This document shows positions 17,353 to 24,315 of a stretch of DNA of 64,000 nt, in pieces. The position numbers and the translations under genes are program-made. A model generated the notes under the pieces. The model was given only the letters and a program-made list of their open reading frames with translations. It had not been told where the DNA came from and did no database searches. This DNA comes from Microsyncoccus archaeolyticus (GTDB lineage: Bacteria; Patescibacteriota; Minisyncoccia; Minisyncoccales; Minisyncoccaceae), in contig BTXY01000002.1 in the NCBI GenBank assembly GCA_036987155.1, positions 1 through 64,000 of the forward strand, in the 5' to 3' direction. The first letter of the stretch is position 1. Each line of letters begins with the position of its first letter.

Positions 17353-17648
17353 AGTTTTTCTATAATGTTTTTATAGAAAGATTTAACGTTTCCTAATTCT
17401 TTTAATCCCTTATCAGTTATTTCATAGGTTCTTCTTCTGTCTTTTAATTTACTTTTAACAAGATTTTCAGCTTCTAGCCTATAAAGTACTCTGTAAGGAG
17501 TAATGTTGCCTGGTCTAAATCCAAATTCTTTTTCAATCAAAGAGGGGAGTTCCCAGGCATAAGCAGGCTCTTTCTTTAAAAGTATTAAAATATATATCCA
17601 AAGATTTTCTTTGGTATTAAGTTTTTTAAGTCTTTCTATTGGTTGCAT
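17349..17648 (-). CDS. PadR-family transcriptional regulator
   Basis: A 99-residue winged-helix protein: 'LWIYILILLKKEPAYAWELP' (helices 1-2), 'NITPYRVLYRLEAENLVKS' (recognition helix) and 'RRRTYEITDKGLKEL' (wing). It lacks a long C-terminal dimerisation domain, as in short PadR-s1 members. A promoter places the transcript start on its ATG, back to back with the toxin-antitoxin promoter, so it may regulate itself and the divergent pair. Confidence 0.85.
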   Translation of the reverse strand: MQPIERLKKLNTKENLWIYILILLKKEPAYAWELPSLIEKEFGFRPGNITPYRVLYRLEAENLVKSKLKDRRRTYEITDKGLKELGNVKSFYKNIIEKL

Positions 17649-17654
17649 TGTTTT

Positions 17655-17683
17655 ATATTAATTCATTTAATTTTGCTAGTCAA
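17655..17683 (-). promoter_or_regulatory. padR promoter, predicted leaderless
   Basis: Minus strand TTGACT (17683-17678), 17-bp spacer, TAATAT (17660-17655). Seven bases on is 17648, the A of the padR ATG. The -35 box lies four bases from the divergent TTGACA. Confidence 0.5.
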
Positions 17684-17687
17684 ATAC

Positions 17688-17716
17688 TTGACATTTTACG
17701 TATTGTATGATATTAA
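17688..17716 (+). promoter_or_regulatory. Toxin-antitoxin operon promoter
   Basis: TTGACA (17688-17693), 17-bp spacer, TATTAA (17711-17716) with TG at 17708-17709. The -35 boxes of this and the padR promoter form a small inverted repeat, AGTCAA-ATAC-TTGACA (17678-17693). An imperfect dyad ATTTTAC-5-GTATGAT (17693-17711) fills the spacer. Confidence 0.65.
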
Positions 17717-17742
17717 GATAATAAGAAAATAAGAATAAAAAA

Positions 17743-17982
17743 ATGAAAACTATAGTAAAAACAACAAGTAGAGGACAAATTACAATTCCAGCTAAATGGA
17801 GAAGAAATTTTAATACTAATAATTATATTCTAGAAGAAAAAAAAGATGTTCTAGAAATTAGACCCTTGAAAGAAGAAGCTTTAGAAAAAGAAGAATATAC
17901 TGTTTTTGATGCAATAAGAGATAATAAAGGTAAGGGAATAAAAGCTGAAGATTTAGTTAAGATATTAGAGGAATTAGAATAA
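17743..17982 (+). CDS. AbrB/MazE-type antitoxin (SpoVT-AbrB domain)
   Basis: The N-terminal 45 residues have the swapped-hairpin AbrB pattern 'VKTTSRGQITIPAKWRRNF' followed by 'EEKKDVLEIRPL', used to bind DNA. The acidic C-terminal tail (79 residues in total) is the expected toxin-neutralising arm. It lies 2 nt before a RelE/ParE-like gene and behind a strong promoter, the normal antitoxin-first order. Confidence 0.85.
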   Translation: MKTIVKTTSRGQITIPAKWRRNFNTNNYILEEKKDVLEIRPLKEEALEKEEYTVFDAIRDNKGKGIKAEDLVKILEELE

Positions 17983-17984
17983 TT

Positions 17985-18218
17985 ATGGATAAGATTAAAA
18001 AACTTTTTAAGAAAATTAAAAAAGAAGAAAGGAGGTTTTTAAAAGAATCCATAATAAAATTAATTTCTGGAGAAACAAAAAATTTTAATATCGAAAAAAT
18101 TAAAAATACCAATTTTTTAAGATTAAAAAGGGGGAGGTTTAGAATTATTTTTCATTATGAAAAATCTAAAATTATTATAGATTCTATTAAAATAAGAAAC
18201 GAAAAAACATATAAATAA
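17985..18218 (+). CDS. RelE/ParE-superfamily toxin
   Basis: A 77-residue basic protein. The C-terminal half has the RelE-fold strand pattern: 'FLRLKRGRFRIIFHYEKSK' with the conserved 'RGRFRIIF' arginines, then 'IIIDSIKIRNEKTY'. The N-terminal part is a Lys-rich helix pair. RelE members cleave mRNA on the ribosome, while ParE members poison gyrase; which applies cannot be told. It is paired with the AbrB-type antitoxin, an antitoxin/toxin combination found in many bacteria. Confidence 0.82.
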   Translation: MDKIKKLFKKIKKEERRFLKESIIKLISGETKNFNIEKIKNTNFLRLKRGRFRIIFHYEKSKIIIDSIKIRNEKTYK

Positions 18219-18239
18219 TATTTATTGTGGAAAATGTGC

Positions 18240-18269
18240 TTGACAAACTATTTTACGCCTGTAAAATAG
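18240..18269 (+). promoter_or_regulatory. ino1 promoter with perfect palindromic operator
   Basis: TTGACA (18240-18245), 16-bp spacer, TAAAAT (18262-18267). A perfect 9-bp inverted repeat, CTATTTTAC (18248-18256)-GCCT-GTAAAATAG (18261-18269), fills the spacer and covers the -10 box, the classic place for a repressor. A PadR-like gene is second in the operon. Confidence 0.7.
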
Positions 18270-18300
18270 ACTAATAATGTAATTATTAATATTTTTATAT

Positions 18301-19434
18301 ATGGCAAACAAAAAAAAGACAAAAATTTCTAAAGGCAAAGACATTAAAATTGCTATTGCCGGAGTGGGTAATTGTGCTAGTTCATTAGTTCAAGGGATAT
18401 ATTACTATAAGGACATTAATAGTGATGATGAATTAGTTCCTGGATTAATGCATAATGTAGTAGGGGATTATAAAATTTCTGATATTAAAATTGTTGCTGC
18501 TTTTGATGTTGACAAGAGAAAAGTGGGAAAGGATGTTTCTCAGGCTATTTTTCAAAAACCTAATTGTACAAAAGTTTTTTGTAAGAATGTTCCTAAAACA
18601 GGAGTGATTGTTAAAATGGGACCAATTCTAGATGGAGTAGCAGATCACATGAAAAATTATCCCGAAGATCAGACATTCATGCCAGATAATAAAAAGTCAA
18701 TTGATATAGTTGCTGAACTTAAAAAATCAGGAGCTGATGTTTTGGTATCATATATGCCAGTTGGTTCTCAAAAAGCAACAGAATTTTATGCTCAAGCATG
18801 TTTAGATGCTGGTATTGCTTTTATTAACTGTATGCCGGTATTTATTTGTTCTGATGAAAAATGGGAAAAGAAGTTTAGAGACAAAGGAATTCCTTGTATT
18901 GGAGATGATATTAAATCTCAAGTAGGCGCAACAATTACACACAGGGTATTGTCTCATTTATTTGCTCAAAGAGGAGTTACAATTGACAGATCATATCAAT
19001 TAAACTTTGGCGGTAATACTGATTTCTTGAACATGCTTTCAAGAGACAGATTAAAATCAAAGAAATTATCCAAAACAGAAGCAGTTGAATCAGAGCTAAG
19101 CAAAAGATTAAGTTATGATAACTTGCATATCGGACCATCTGATTGGATACCATTTTTGAAAGACAATAAGATTTGTTTTATTAGGATGGAAGGTAGAAAA
19201 TTTGGTGACGTACCAATTGAACTAGAGTTAAGATTATCAGTAGAAGATTCTCCTAATTCAGCAGGGTGCGTGATTGATGCAATTCGTTTACTTAAAATTG
19301 CATTAGATAGGGGAATTGGTGGAACATTGATTTCTCCCTCAGCATATTTTATGAAACATCCTTATAAGCAATTTACTGATGAAAGAGCAAGGGAAATGAT
19401 TGAAGAATTTATTGCAGGAAAGAGAGAAAGATAA
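18301..19434 (+). CDS. ino1: myo-Inositol-1-phosphate synthase
   Basis: Converts glucose-6-phosphate to inositol-1-phosphate in an NAD-dependent reaction. Evidence: Rossmann start 'IKIAIAGVGNCASSLVQGI', 'VAAFDVDKRKVGKDV', 'GADVLVSYMPVGSQKATEFY' and 'INCMPVFICS'. The conserved core 'IGDDIKSQVGATITHRVL' plus 'LNFGGNTDFLNM' and the lysine-containing 'EDSPNSAGCVIDAIR' also match the family. The length (377) fits the bacterial and archaeal short type. It is the first gene of the putative inositol-lipid operon, with a ~27-nt leader behind an operator-bearing promoter. Confidence 0.95.
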   Translation: MANKKKTKISKGKDIKIAIAGVGNCASSLVQGIYYYKDINSDDELVPGLMHNVVGDYKISDIKIVAAFDVDKRKVGKDVSQAIFQKPNCTKVFCKNVPKTGVIVKMGPILDGVADHMKNYPEDQTFMPDNKKSIDIVAELKKSGADVLVSYMPVGSQKATEFYAQACLDAGIAFINCMPVFICSDEKWEKKFRDKGIPCIGDDIKSQVGATITHRVLSHLFAQRGVTIDRSYQLNFGGNTDFLNMLSRDRLKSKKLSKTEAVESELSKRLSYDNLHIGPSDWIPFLKDNKICFIRMEGRKFGDVPIELELRLSVEDSPNSAGCVIDAIRLLKIALDRGIGGTLISPSAYFMKHPYKQFTDERAREMIEEFIAGKRER

Positions 19435-19467
19435 TATAATAATTTAATAATAATTAAATTAAAAAAA

Positions 19468-19767
19468 ATGGAACCATTAAATAGATTTGTATCCACAATT
19501 ACTGAAGGTAATCTATGGATATATATTTTGTCTTTGGGAATAGAAAAAGAGATACAAAATAAAGAAGTTTCTGGTTTAATATTCGATAAATTTGGATTTT
19601 TACCAAGCGAGTTATTAATCAAAACAGTTTTATTTAGACTAAGATCTCAAGGATATATCAAGAACGAAAAGTTTAAAGGAGAAAAAGCATTTATTACAAG
19701 TGAAAAAGGAAAAGAAGAATTAAGAAAGATGAAAAAGTATTCTGAAGACTTATTACAAAAACTATAA
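19468..19767 (+). CDS. PadR-like winged-helix regulator
   Basis: A 99-residue protein with the same plan as the PadR protein at 17349-17648: 'NLWIYILSLGIEKEIQN', then 'LIKTVLFRLRSQGYI' (recognition helix) and 'KAFITSEKGKEEL' (wing). It lies 33 nt after ino1 and 4 nt before the CDP-alcohol transferase. This makes it a good candidate for the repressor of the palindrome in the ino1 promoter. Ligand and operator are inferred. Confidence 0.75.
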   Translation: MEPLNRFVSTITEGNLWIYILSLGIEKEIQNKEVSGLIFDKFGFLPSELLIKTVLFRLRSQGYIKNEKFKGEKAFITSEKGKEELRKMKKYSEDLLQKL

Positions 19768-19771
19768 ACAT

Positions 19772-20377
19772 ATGTTAGACACAAAAAGACATTGGTTTAA
19801 ATCTTTAGAAATTTTAATAGGAAAAATATTCTCAATGTTACCAATCACTCCTAATGGATATACTTATCTGTCAGGAGTTTTTGCTTTAATTGGAATGTAT
19901 TACATGATAATGCAAAAATTATCATTATCAATTATATTCTTTTTTGTTGGAGCGTTTTTAGATTTTATTGATGGAGCAGTAGCAAGACATAGAAATGTTT
20001 CAACTAAAGTTGGTGCATATCTTGATACTATCTTTGATAGATATGTTGAAGGAATGATTTTCTTTGGATTATTATTTTTACCCTTGCCAACAATATATTT
20101 ACCTGCTTATGCATGGATATTTTTAGCAGTATTTGGTTCTATTGTTACAACCTATGCTAAAGCAGCTGCTAAGGAAAAAGAACTAGTTAATCAAGAATTA
20201 AAAGGAGGAATATTATCAAGAGGGGAGAGATTAATATTAGTTTTTTTGGCTTTGATTTTAGGATTAATTTATCCTAACTTTATTTACACAACATATATTA
20301 TTATTTTAATTGCTGTTTTGGGAAACATTACAGCAATCCAAAGAGTTTACTCTGCTATTAAAATTAATCTAAGATGA
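19772..20377 (+). CDS. CDP-alcohol phosphatidyltransferase (probable inositol-phosphate lipid synthase)
   Basis: Integral membrane enzyme transferring a diacylglycerol-phosphate moiety from CDP-diacylglycerol to an alcohol. The full motif D-x2-D-G-x2-A-R-x8-G-x3-D-x3-D is present (Asp64, Asp67, Gly68, Ala71, Arg72, Gly81, Asp85, Asp89). About six hydrophobic segments are visible. Family members make PG-phosphate, PS or phosphatidylinositol phosphate. Its position behind ino1 makes inositol-1-phosphate the likely acceptor, as in actinobacterial and archaeal enzymes. It overlaps the next gene by 4 nt (ATGA). Confidence 0.88.
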   Translation: MLDTKRHWFKSLEILIGKIFSMLPITPNGYTYLSGVFALIGMYYMIMQKLSLSIIFFFVGAFLDFIDGAVARHRNVSTKVGAYLDTIFDRYVEGMIFFGLLFLPLPTIYLPAYAWIFLAVFGSIVTTYAKAAAKEKELVNQELKGGILSRGERLILVFLALILGLIYPNFIYTTYIIILIAVLGNITAIQRVYSAIKINLR

Positions 20378-21030
20378 ATAAAGAAAAAATCAAAGGAATA
20401 ATATTTGATTTAGATGGAGTGCTTCTTGAAACTGAATATTATCAATGGCAAGGATGGGTAATTCCTTTAAGAGAAATGGGAATAGAGCTGACAAAAGAAA
20501 AGTATTTTGATTATGCTGGAAAGAGTGGCAAAAGAATAGAAGAAGAAATTATTAAAGATTTTGATTTAAATTTAAAACAAGGAGAATTGCTTCATAAAAA
20601 AGAAGAACTACTTTTAGAATGGTTTTCAGAAAAAAAGTTAAACTATATGCCTTATGTCAAAGAGGCTTTAGAATTTTTTAATTCTAAGTTTAAATTAGCA
20701 TTATGTTCTGGCGGACCAAGAGACGAAGTTATATTAAAATTAAAGAAAGCAGAATTAATTGATTATTTTCCAATAATAGTTGCTGGTAGCGATGTAGAAA
20801 AAAGTAAGCCCGCTCCGGATATTTACTTAAAAGCAAAAGAATTAATTGGATTATCAGAAGAAGAATGTTTAGCAGTAGAAGATACTCAATATGGGCTTCA
20901 AGCAGCTAAAGATGCTGGATTAAATTGTGTTTCAATACCCAATGAATATTCTTTAAAACAAGATTTTTCAAGAGCAGATTTAATTTGCAAATCTTTAAAA
21001 GAATTAGTAGAATACTTTAATGGAAATTAA
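20374..21030 (+). CDS. HAD-family phosphatase (beta-phosphoglucomutase-like), first of a tandem pair
   Basis: HAD subfamily IA: motif I 'GIIFDLDGVLLETEYY', motif II 'LALCSGGPRDEV', motif III Lys in 'VEKSKPAPDIYLKA', motif IV 'CLAVEDTQYGLQAAKDAG'. The helical cap contains 'YFDYAGKSGKRIEEEI'. At 218 residues it matches the next gene along its full length, so the two are a tandem duplicate. In this operon a phosphatase acting on inositol phosphate or phosphatidylinositol phosphate would make sense, but that is inference. Confidence 0.82.
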   Translation: MNKEKIKGIIFDLDGVLLETEYYQWQGWVIPLREMGIELTKEKYFDYAGKSGKRIEEEIIKDFDLNLKQGELLHKKEELLLEWFSEKKLNYMPYVKEALEFFNSKFKLALCSGGPRDEVILKLKKAELIDYFPIIVAGSDVEKSKPAPDIYLKAKELIGLSEEECLAVEDTQYGLQAAKDAGLNCVSIPNEYSLKQDFSRADLICKSLKELVEYFNGN

Positions 21031-21682
21031 AAATATTAAAGCAATATTATTTGATTTAGATGGAACTCTTTGCAAGACAGAAGCTTATCAATTAAAAGCT
21101 TGGAATGATGTTTTGGAAAAAAGAGGCGTTTTTATTGATCCAAAAGAATATTATAAATATATTGGTAAAACTGCTCGAGAAGTAGAAAAAGATATAATAA
21201 AAGAACACAATTTAAATATTGATTTGGGAGAATTAGAAAAAGAAAAAGAAGAGATACTGTTACAATGGTTTAAAGATGATGACGATATAGAATTAATGCC
21301 TTATGCTAAAGAAGCAATTGAGTTTTTTTCTGATCACCCTTCTTTATTTATGGGCCTTTGTACAAGTGGTTCTAAAAATGAAGTTATCTGCAAGCTAAAA
21401 AAGAATAATTTATGTGAAAGGTTTGATACAATAATTACAAAAGACGATGTTTTACGAGGCAAACCATTTCCAGACGTGTATTTGGAAGGAATGAAAAGAT
21501 TGGGATTAAAAGGATTTGAATGTTTGGCAATAGAAGACACTGAACATGGTTTAGAATCAGCCAAAAGCGCAGGAGCATTTTGTTTTGTAATTCCTCAAGA
21601 ATTTTCTAAAAAACAAAACTTTTCAAAAGCAGATAAAATTTTAAATTCTTTAGAAGACTTAATTATTTTTTTTAAATCCTAA
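21020..21682 (+). CDS. HAD-family phosphatase, second of a tandem pair
   Basis: Same architecture as its upstream neighbour: 'AILFDLDGTLCKTEAYQLKA', cap 'YYKYIGKTAREVEKDI', 'LCTSGSKNEVICKLKK', 'VLRGKPFPDVYLEG', 'CLAIEDTEHGLESAKSAG'. It begins 11 nt inside the preceding gene, which suggests coupled translation. Divergence is clear in the cap, so the two copies probably differ in substrate. Its end overlaps the convergent PHP gene by 24 nt. Confidence 0.82.
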   Translation: MEIKNIKAILFDLDGTLCKTEAYQLKAWNDVLEKRGVFIDPKEYYKYIGKTAREVEKDIIKEHNLNIDLGELEKEKEEILLQWFKDDDDIELMPYAKEAIEFFSDHPSLFMGLCTSGSKNEVICKLKKNNLCERFDTIITKDDVLRGKPFPDVYLEGMKRLGLKGFECLAIEDTEHGLESAKSAGAFCFVIPQEFSKKQNFSKADKILNSLEDLIIFFKS

Positions 21683-22312
21683 TTTAGCTAAACTTGGAGC
21701 TAAGACATATATGAGGTTTGATTTTCTTCCAGAACCCCTTGTTTTTTTATTGAGAATAGCTTGTTTGAATTCTTCTAAGTTGTTTGCATCACATTCAGTG
21801 TAAGCATCTCCAACTGCTTGGGCGCAGTGTGCGTCGGTTCCTCCAGTCATGGCTAGATTATATTTTTTTGCAAAATCAAATGCTCTTTTATCAGGTTCTT
21901 TAAACGGTCTTCTTCCGTTTATTACTTCAATTCCATCTATTAAATCAAGATAATTAGTAAGGTCTTCTTTAAAAGATAAAGGACCATGAAAAGGATGAGG
22001 AACTATTACTATTCCTCCTTGTTTTTTTATTTCCTCCATTACAAATCTAGCTTCTTTCTTTTTTCCTTGTATTTTTTCTTTTAAGAATAATCCAATAATG
22101 TCTCCTTGTTTTGAATTAATTTCATCTCCAAGGATTATGGGAAAATTAAGTTCTCGAGAGATTGTTTTTGCTTCTTCCCATCCTTCAATTGAATTATGAT
22201 CAGTGATAGCAATAGCATCCATTCCTTTTTTTCTTGCAACAAGAACAATATCTTTAATCCCTGACATTCCGTCTTTTGAATAATTTGTATGGATATGAGT
22301 ATCTATTTTCAT
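21659..22312 (-). CDS. PHP-domain metal-dependent phosphoesterase
   Basis: Polymerase-and-histidinol-phosphatase fold: 'DTHIHTNYSKDGMSG' (metal-binding HxH), 'DAIAITDHNSIEGW', 'ILGDEINSKQGDIIGLF', 'IVIVPHPFHG' and 'AMTGGTDAHCAQAVG'. These are the four standard metal-ligand motifs. The length of 217 residues matches stand-alone PHP phosphatases of the YciV/RNase AM kind, though it is shorter than that enzyme (~290). The substrate could be nucleotides, pAp or RNA 5' ends. A promoter puts its transcript start 3 nt before the ATG. Confidence 0.85.
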   Translation of the reverse strand: MKIDTHIHTNYSKDGMSGIKDIVLVARKKGMDAIAITDHNSIEGWEEAKTISRELNFPIILGDEINSKQGDIIGLFLKEKIQGKKKEARFVMEEIKKQGGIVIVPHPFHGPLSFKEDLTNYLDLIDGIEVINGRRPFKEPDKRAFDFAKKYNLAMTGGTDAHCAQAVGDAYTECDANNLEEFKQAILNKKTRGSGRKSNLIYVLAPSLAKLGFKKNN

Positions 22313-22321
22313 ATTGTTTAC

Positions 22322-22350
22322 ACTATAATAGTTTTATTGAATAAAATCAA
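22322..22350 (-). promoter_or_regulatory. PHP gene promoter, near-leaderless
   Basis: Minus strand TTGATT (22350-22345), 17-bp spacer, TATAGT (22327-22322). Predicted start ~22315, three bases before the ATG at 22312. Confidence 0.6.
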
Positions 22351-22365
22351 ATAATTTGATATGTT
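22337..22365 (+). promoter_or_regulatory. thpR promoter, predicted leaderless
   Basis: TTGAAT (22337-22342), 17-bp spacer, TATGTT (22360-22365) with TG at 22357-22358. Seven to eight bases on is 22373, the second in-frame ATG of thpR, so that ATG rather than 22361 is favoured. It overlaps the divergent PHP promoter. Confidence 0.45.
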
Positions 22366-22372
22366 TAATTTA

Positions 22373-22936
22373 ATGAAAAAAAGGGTATTTATTGCTATTA
22401 ATCTTCCAGAGAACGCAAAAAACAAACTGGAAGAGATACAAAGAAAAACAGAAAATTCATTTTCTTATTTTAATGGTGTTTGTCCTGTAATTTGGACAAG
22501 GAAAAATAACTTGCACATCACTTTATTATTCTTAGGTAACATTGAAACAGAAGAACTTTTCGAGGTTTTTGAAAAGCTAGAAACAATTACCAGCAAAACA
22601 GAACCAGTAGAAATAAATCTTAGCTCTATTACTTATGCTCCCAAAGATAATCCTAGAATGGTTTGGGTTAATGGAGAGAAATCAAAAGAATTGAAAGAAC
22701 TTCAAGAATCAATAGACGAAGAATTGTTTAATCATGGAAATAAAGAATTTAATGTCCATATAACATTAGGAAGAATCAGACAGTGGCAATTTAAAAGAAT
22801 AAACAAAGAAGAAATTCCAGAATTAGAGCAAATAGATTTAAATTTTAAAGCTAACTCAATAGAAGTAATGGAAAGCGAACTTAAAAGAGGTGGTGCAGTA
22901 TATACTACCCTTAAGTCGTTTCCTTTAAATTCATGA
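22373..22936 (+). CDS. thpR: RNA 2',3'-cyclic phosphodiesterase
   Basis: 2H phosphoesterase with the two HxT motifs 'NLHITLLFLGNI' and 'NVHITLGRIR' placed ~100 residues apart, as in ThpR/LigT. It starts 'KKRVFIAINLPEN', the typical first strand, which together with the promoter supports ATG 22373 over ATG 22361. It opens cyclic phosphate RNA ends; some members also ligate tRNA halves in vitro. It overlaps murC by 4 nt (ATGA). Confidence 0.9.
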   Translation: MKKRVFIAINLPENAKNKLEEIQRKTENSFSYFNGVCPVIWTRKNNLHITLLFLGNIETEELFEVFEKLETITSKTEPVEINLSSITYAPKDNPRMVWVNGEKSKELKELQESIDEELFNHGNKEFNVHITLGRIRQWQFKRINKEEIPELEQIDLNFKANSIEVMESELKRGGAVYTTLKSFPLNS

Positions 22937-24216
22937 AAGTACATTTTATTGGTATAGGAGGAATAGGTGTTTCAGCTTTAGCAAAATATTATTTAGATAA
23001 AGGAGACATTGTCTCTGGTTCTGATGTTACTCAATCAAGTATTACTGATGATTTGATTGAAAAAGGAGCAGAGGTTCTAATTGGAGAACAAAAAAAAGAA
23101 AACATTAAAGACTTTGATTTAGTTATTTTTAGTCCAGCAATTAAAGAAGAAAACCCTGAATTAGAAGAAGCTAAAGATAGGGGAATTAAAACAATGAGCT
23201 ATCCTGAAGCTTTGGGAGAGTTAACTAAGCAGTATTTTACTATTGCAATATCAGGGACACATGGAAAAAGCACAACCACAGCAATGTTGGGATTAATTTT
23301 AATTAAAGCTGGCCTTGATCCAACTATTATTGTTGGAACAAAGATAAAGGAATTCAGTAATTCTAATTTCAGAAAGGGAAAATCAAAATATTTAGTAATT
23401 GAAGCTTGCGAACACGAAGCATCTTTTTTAAATTATTATCCAAAGATTATTGTAATTACTAATGTCGAGGAAGACCACTTAGACTTTTATTCTAATTTAG
23501 AAAATATTGAAAAAGCCTTTAATGAATTTGTGTCTCATTTAGGAAACGATGGAATATTAATTAAAAGAGATGATGTTAAAATGAATTTTGCTAATTCAAT
23601 AATTTTTTCAATAAAAGACAAAGAAGTAGAGGAATTAAGGAAAATAATGAAAATTCCAGGAGACCATAATATTTTAAACGCATTAGCTGCTTTAAAGGTT
23701 GCAAGAGCGTTAAAAGTTAATGATGAGGATTCTTATAATGCTTTGGGTGAATATTTAGGTTCTTGGAGAAGATTTGAAGTAACTAATTTAAATAAGTTTG
23801 TTTTGATAGATGATTATGCCCATCATCCAACGGAAATAATGGCAACCATCAAAGGAACTTTGGAAAAGTATAATAATAAAAAGATTTTCTGTGTTTTTCA
23901 ACCCCATCAATATCAAAGAACAAAGCTTCTTTTTAATGAATTTGTTTCTGTTTTTAAAGAACTATTAAGTAAAAACATGATAGAAAAGTTACTATTAATT
24001 GACGTTTATGATGTTTCTGGTAGGGAAGGAGCGGGAGATGAAACAGAATATACTTCAGAAAAAATAGCTCAAGAGATTGATAATAAAAGGGCAAAAAGAA
24101 TTGAAAAAGTTGCTCTGAAAAATGAATTAGAGGGTGCTGAAGTGGTTATAATGATGGGAGCGGGCGATATTTATAATTTAAGCGAGGAAATAAAAGAAAG
24201 TTGCAAAGACCAATAA
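22933..24216 (+). CDS. murC: UDP-N-acetylmuramate--L-alanine ligase
   Basis: First amino-acid ligase of peptidoglycan synthesis. The N-terminal UDP-binding Rossmann motif is 'VHFIGIGGIGVSALAKYY'. The ATP loop is 'AISGTHGKSTTTAMLG', followed by 'ITNVEEDHLDFY', 'WRRFEVTNLN', 'DDYAHHPTEIMATIKG' and 'VFQPHQYQRTK', all standard for Mur ligases of the MurC type. The length (427) is slightly short of E. coli MurC (491). It sits apart from the other wall genes of the 30-37 kb cluster and overlaps thpR. Confidence 0.96.
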   Translation: MKVHFIGIGGIGVSALAKYYLDKGDIVSGSDVTQSSITDDLIEKGAEVLIGEQKKENIKDFDLVIFSPAIKEENPELEEAKDRGIKTMSYPEALGELTKQYFTIAISGTHGKSTTTAMLGLILIKAGLDPTIIVGTKIKEFSNSNFRKGKSKYLVIEACEHEASFLNYYPKIIVITNVEEDHLDFYSNLENIEKAFNEFVSHLGNDGILIKRDDVKMNFANSIIFSIKDKEVEELRKIMKIPGDHNILNALAALKVARALKVNDEDSYNALGEYLGSWRRFEVTNLNKFVLIDDYAHHPTEIMATIKGTLEKYNNKKIFCVFQPHQYQRTKLLFNEFVSVFKELLSKNMIEKLLLIDVYDVSGREGAGDETEYTSEKIAQEIDNKRAKRIEKVALKNELEGAEVVIMMGAGDIYNLSEEIKESCKDQ

Positions 24217-24229
24217 AAACAAGTATAAT
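24201..24229 (+). promoter_or_regulatory. Promoter of the acyl-reductase/acyl-CoA-synthetase unit
   Basis: TTGCAA (24201-24206), 17-bp spacer, TATAAT (24224-24229), overlapping the 3' end of murC. The predicted transcript start, about 24236, is the A of a short ORF's ATG. Confidence 0.6.
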
Positions 24230-24235
24230 ATTATT

Positions 24236-24283
24236 ATGAATGAAATTTTGTTAGAATTTAATATAAAAGTACAAGCAAATTAA
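24236..24283 (+). CDS. Possible 15-codon leaderless leader peptide
   Basis: ATG at 24236 to TAA at 24281-24283 encodes MNEILLEFNIKVQAN. It begins on the predicted transcript start and stops 3 nt before the 5' arm of a terminator hairpin. A ribosome at the stop codon would cover that arm. No strong codon bias for one amino acid is seen. It may be only chance; the position is the argument. Confidence 0.35.
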   Translation: MNEILLEFNIKVQAN

Positions 24284-24284
24284 C

Positions 24285-24312
24285 AGCCCTATTTTTTAAT
24301 GGGGTTTTATTT
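24285..24312 (+). terminator. Terminator or attenuator ahead of the acyl-reductase gene
   Basis: Stem CCCTATT (24287-24293)/AATGGGG (24298-24304) with one G-T pair, loop TTTT, then TTTTATTTT. It ends 3-4 nt before the next gene's ATG, with no separate promoter in between. The downstream pair must therefore rely on read-through, or on a promoter not recognised. Confidence 0.75.
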
Positions 24313-24315
24313 TAA

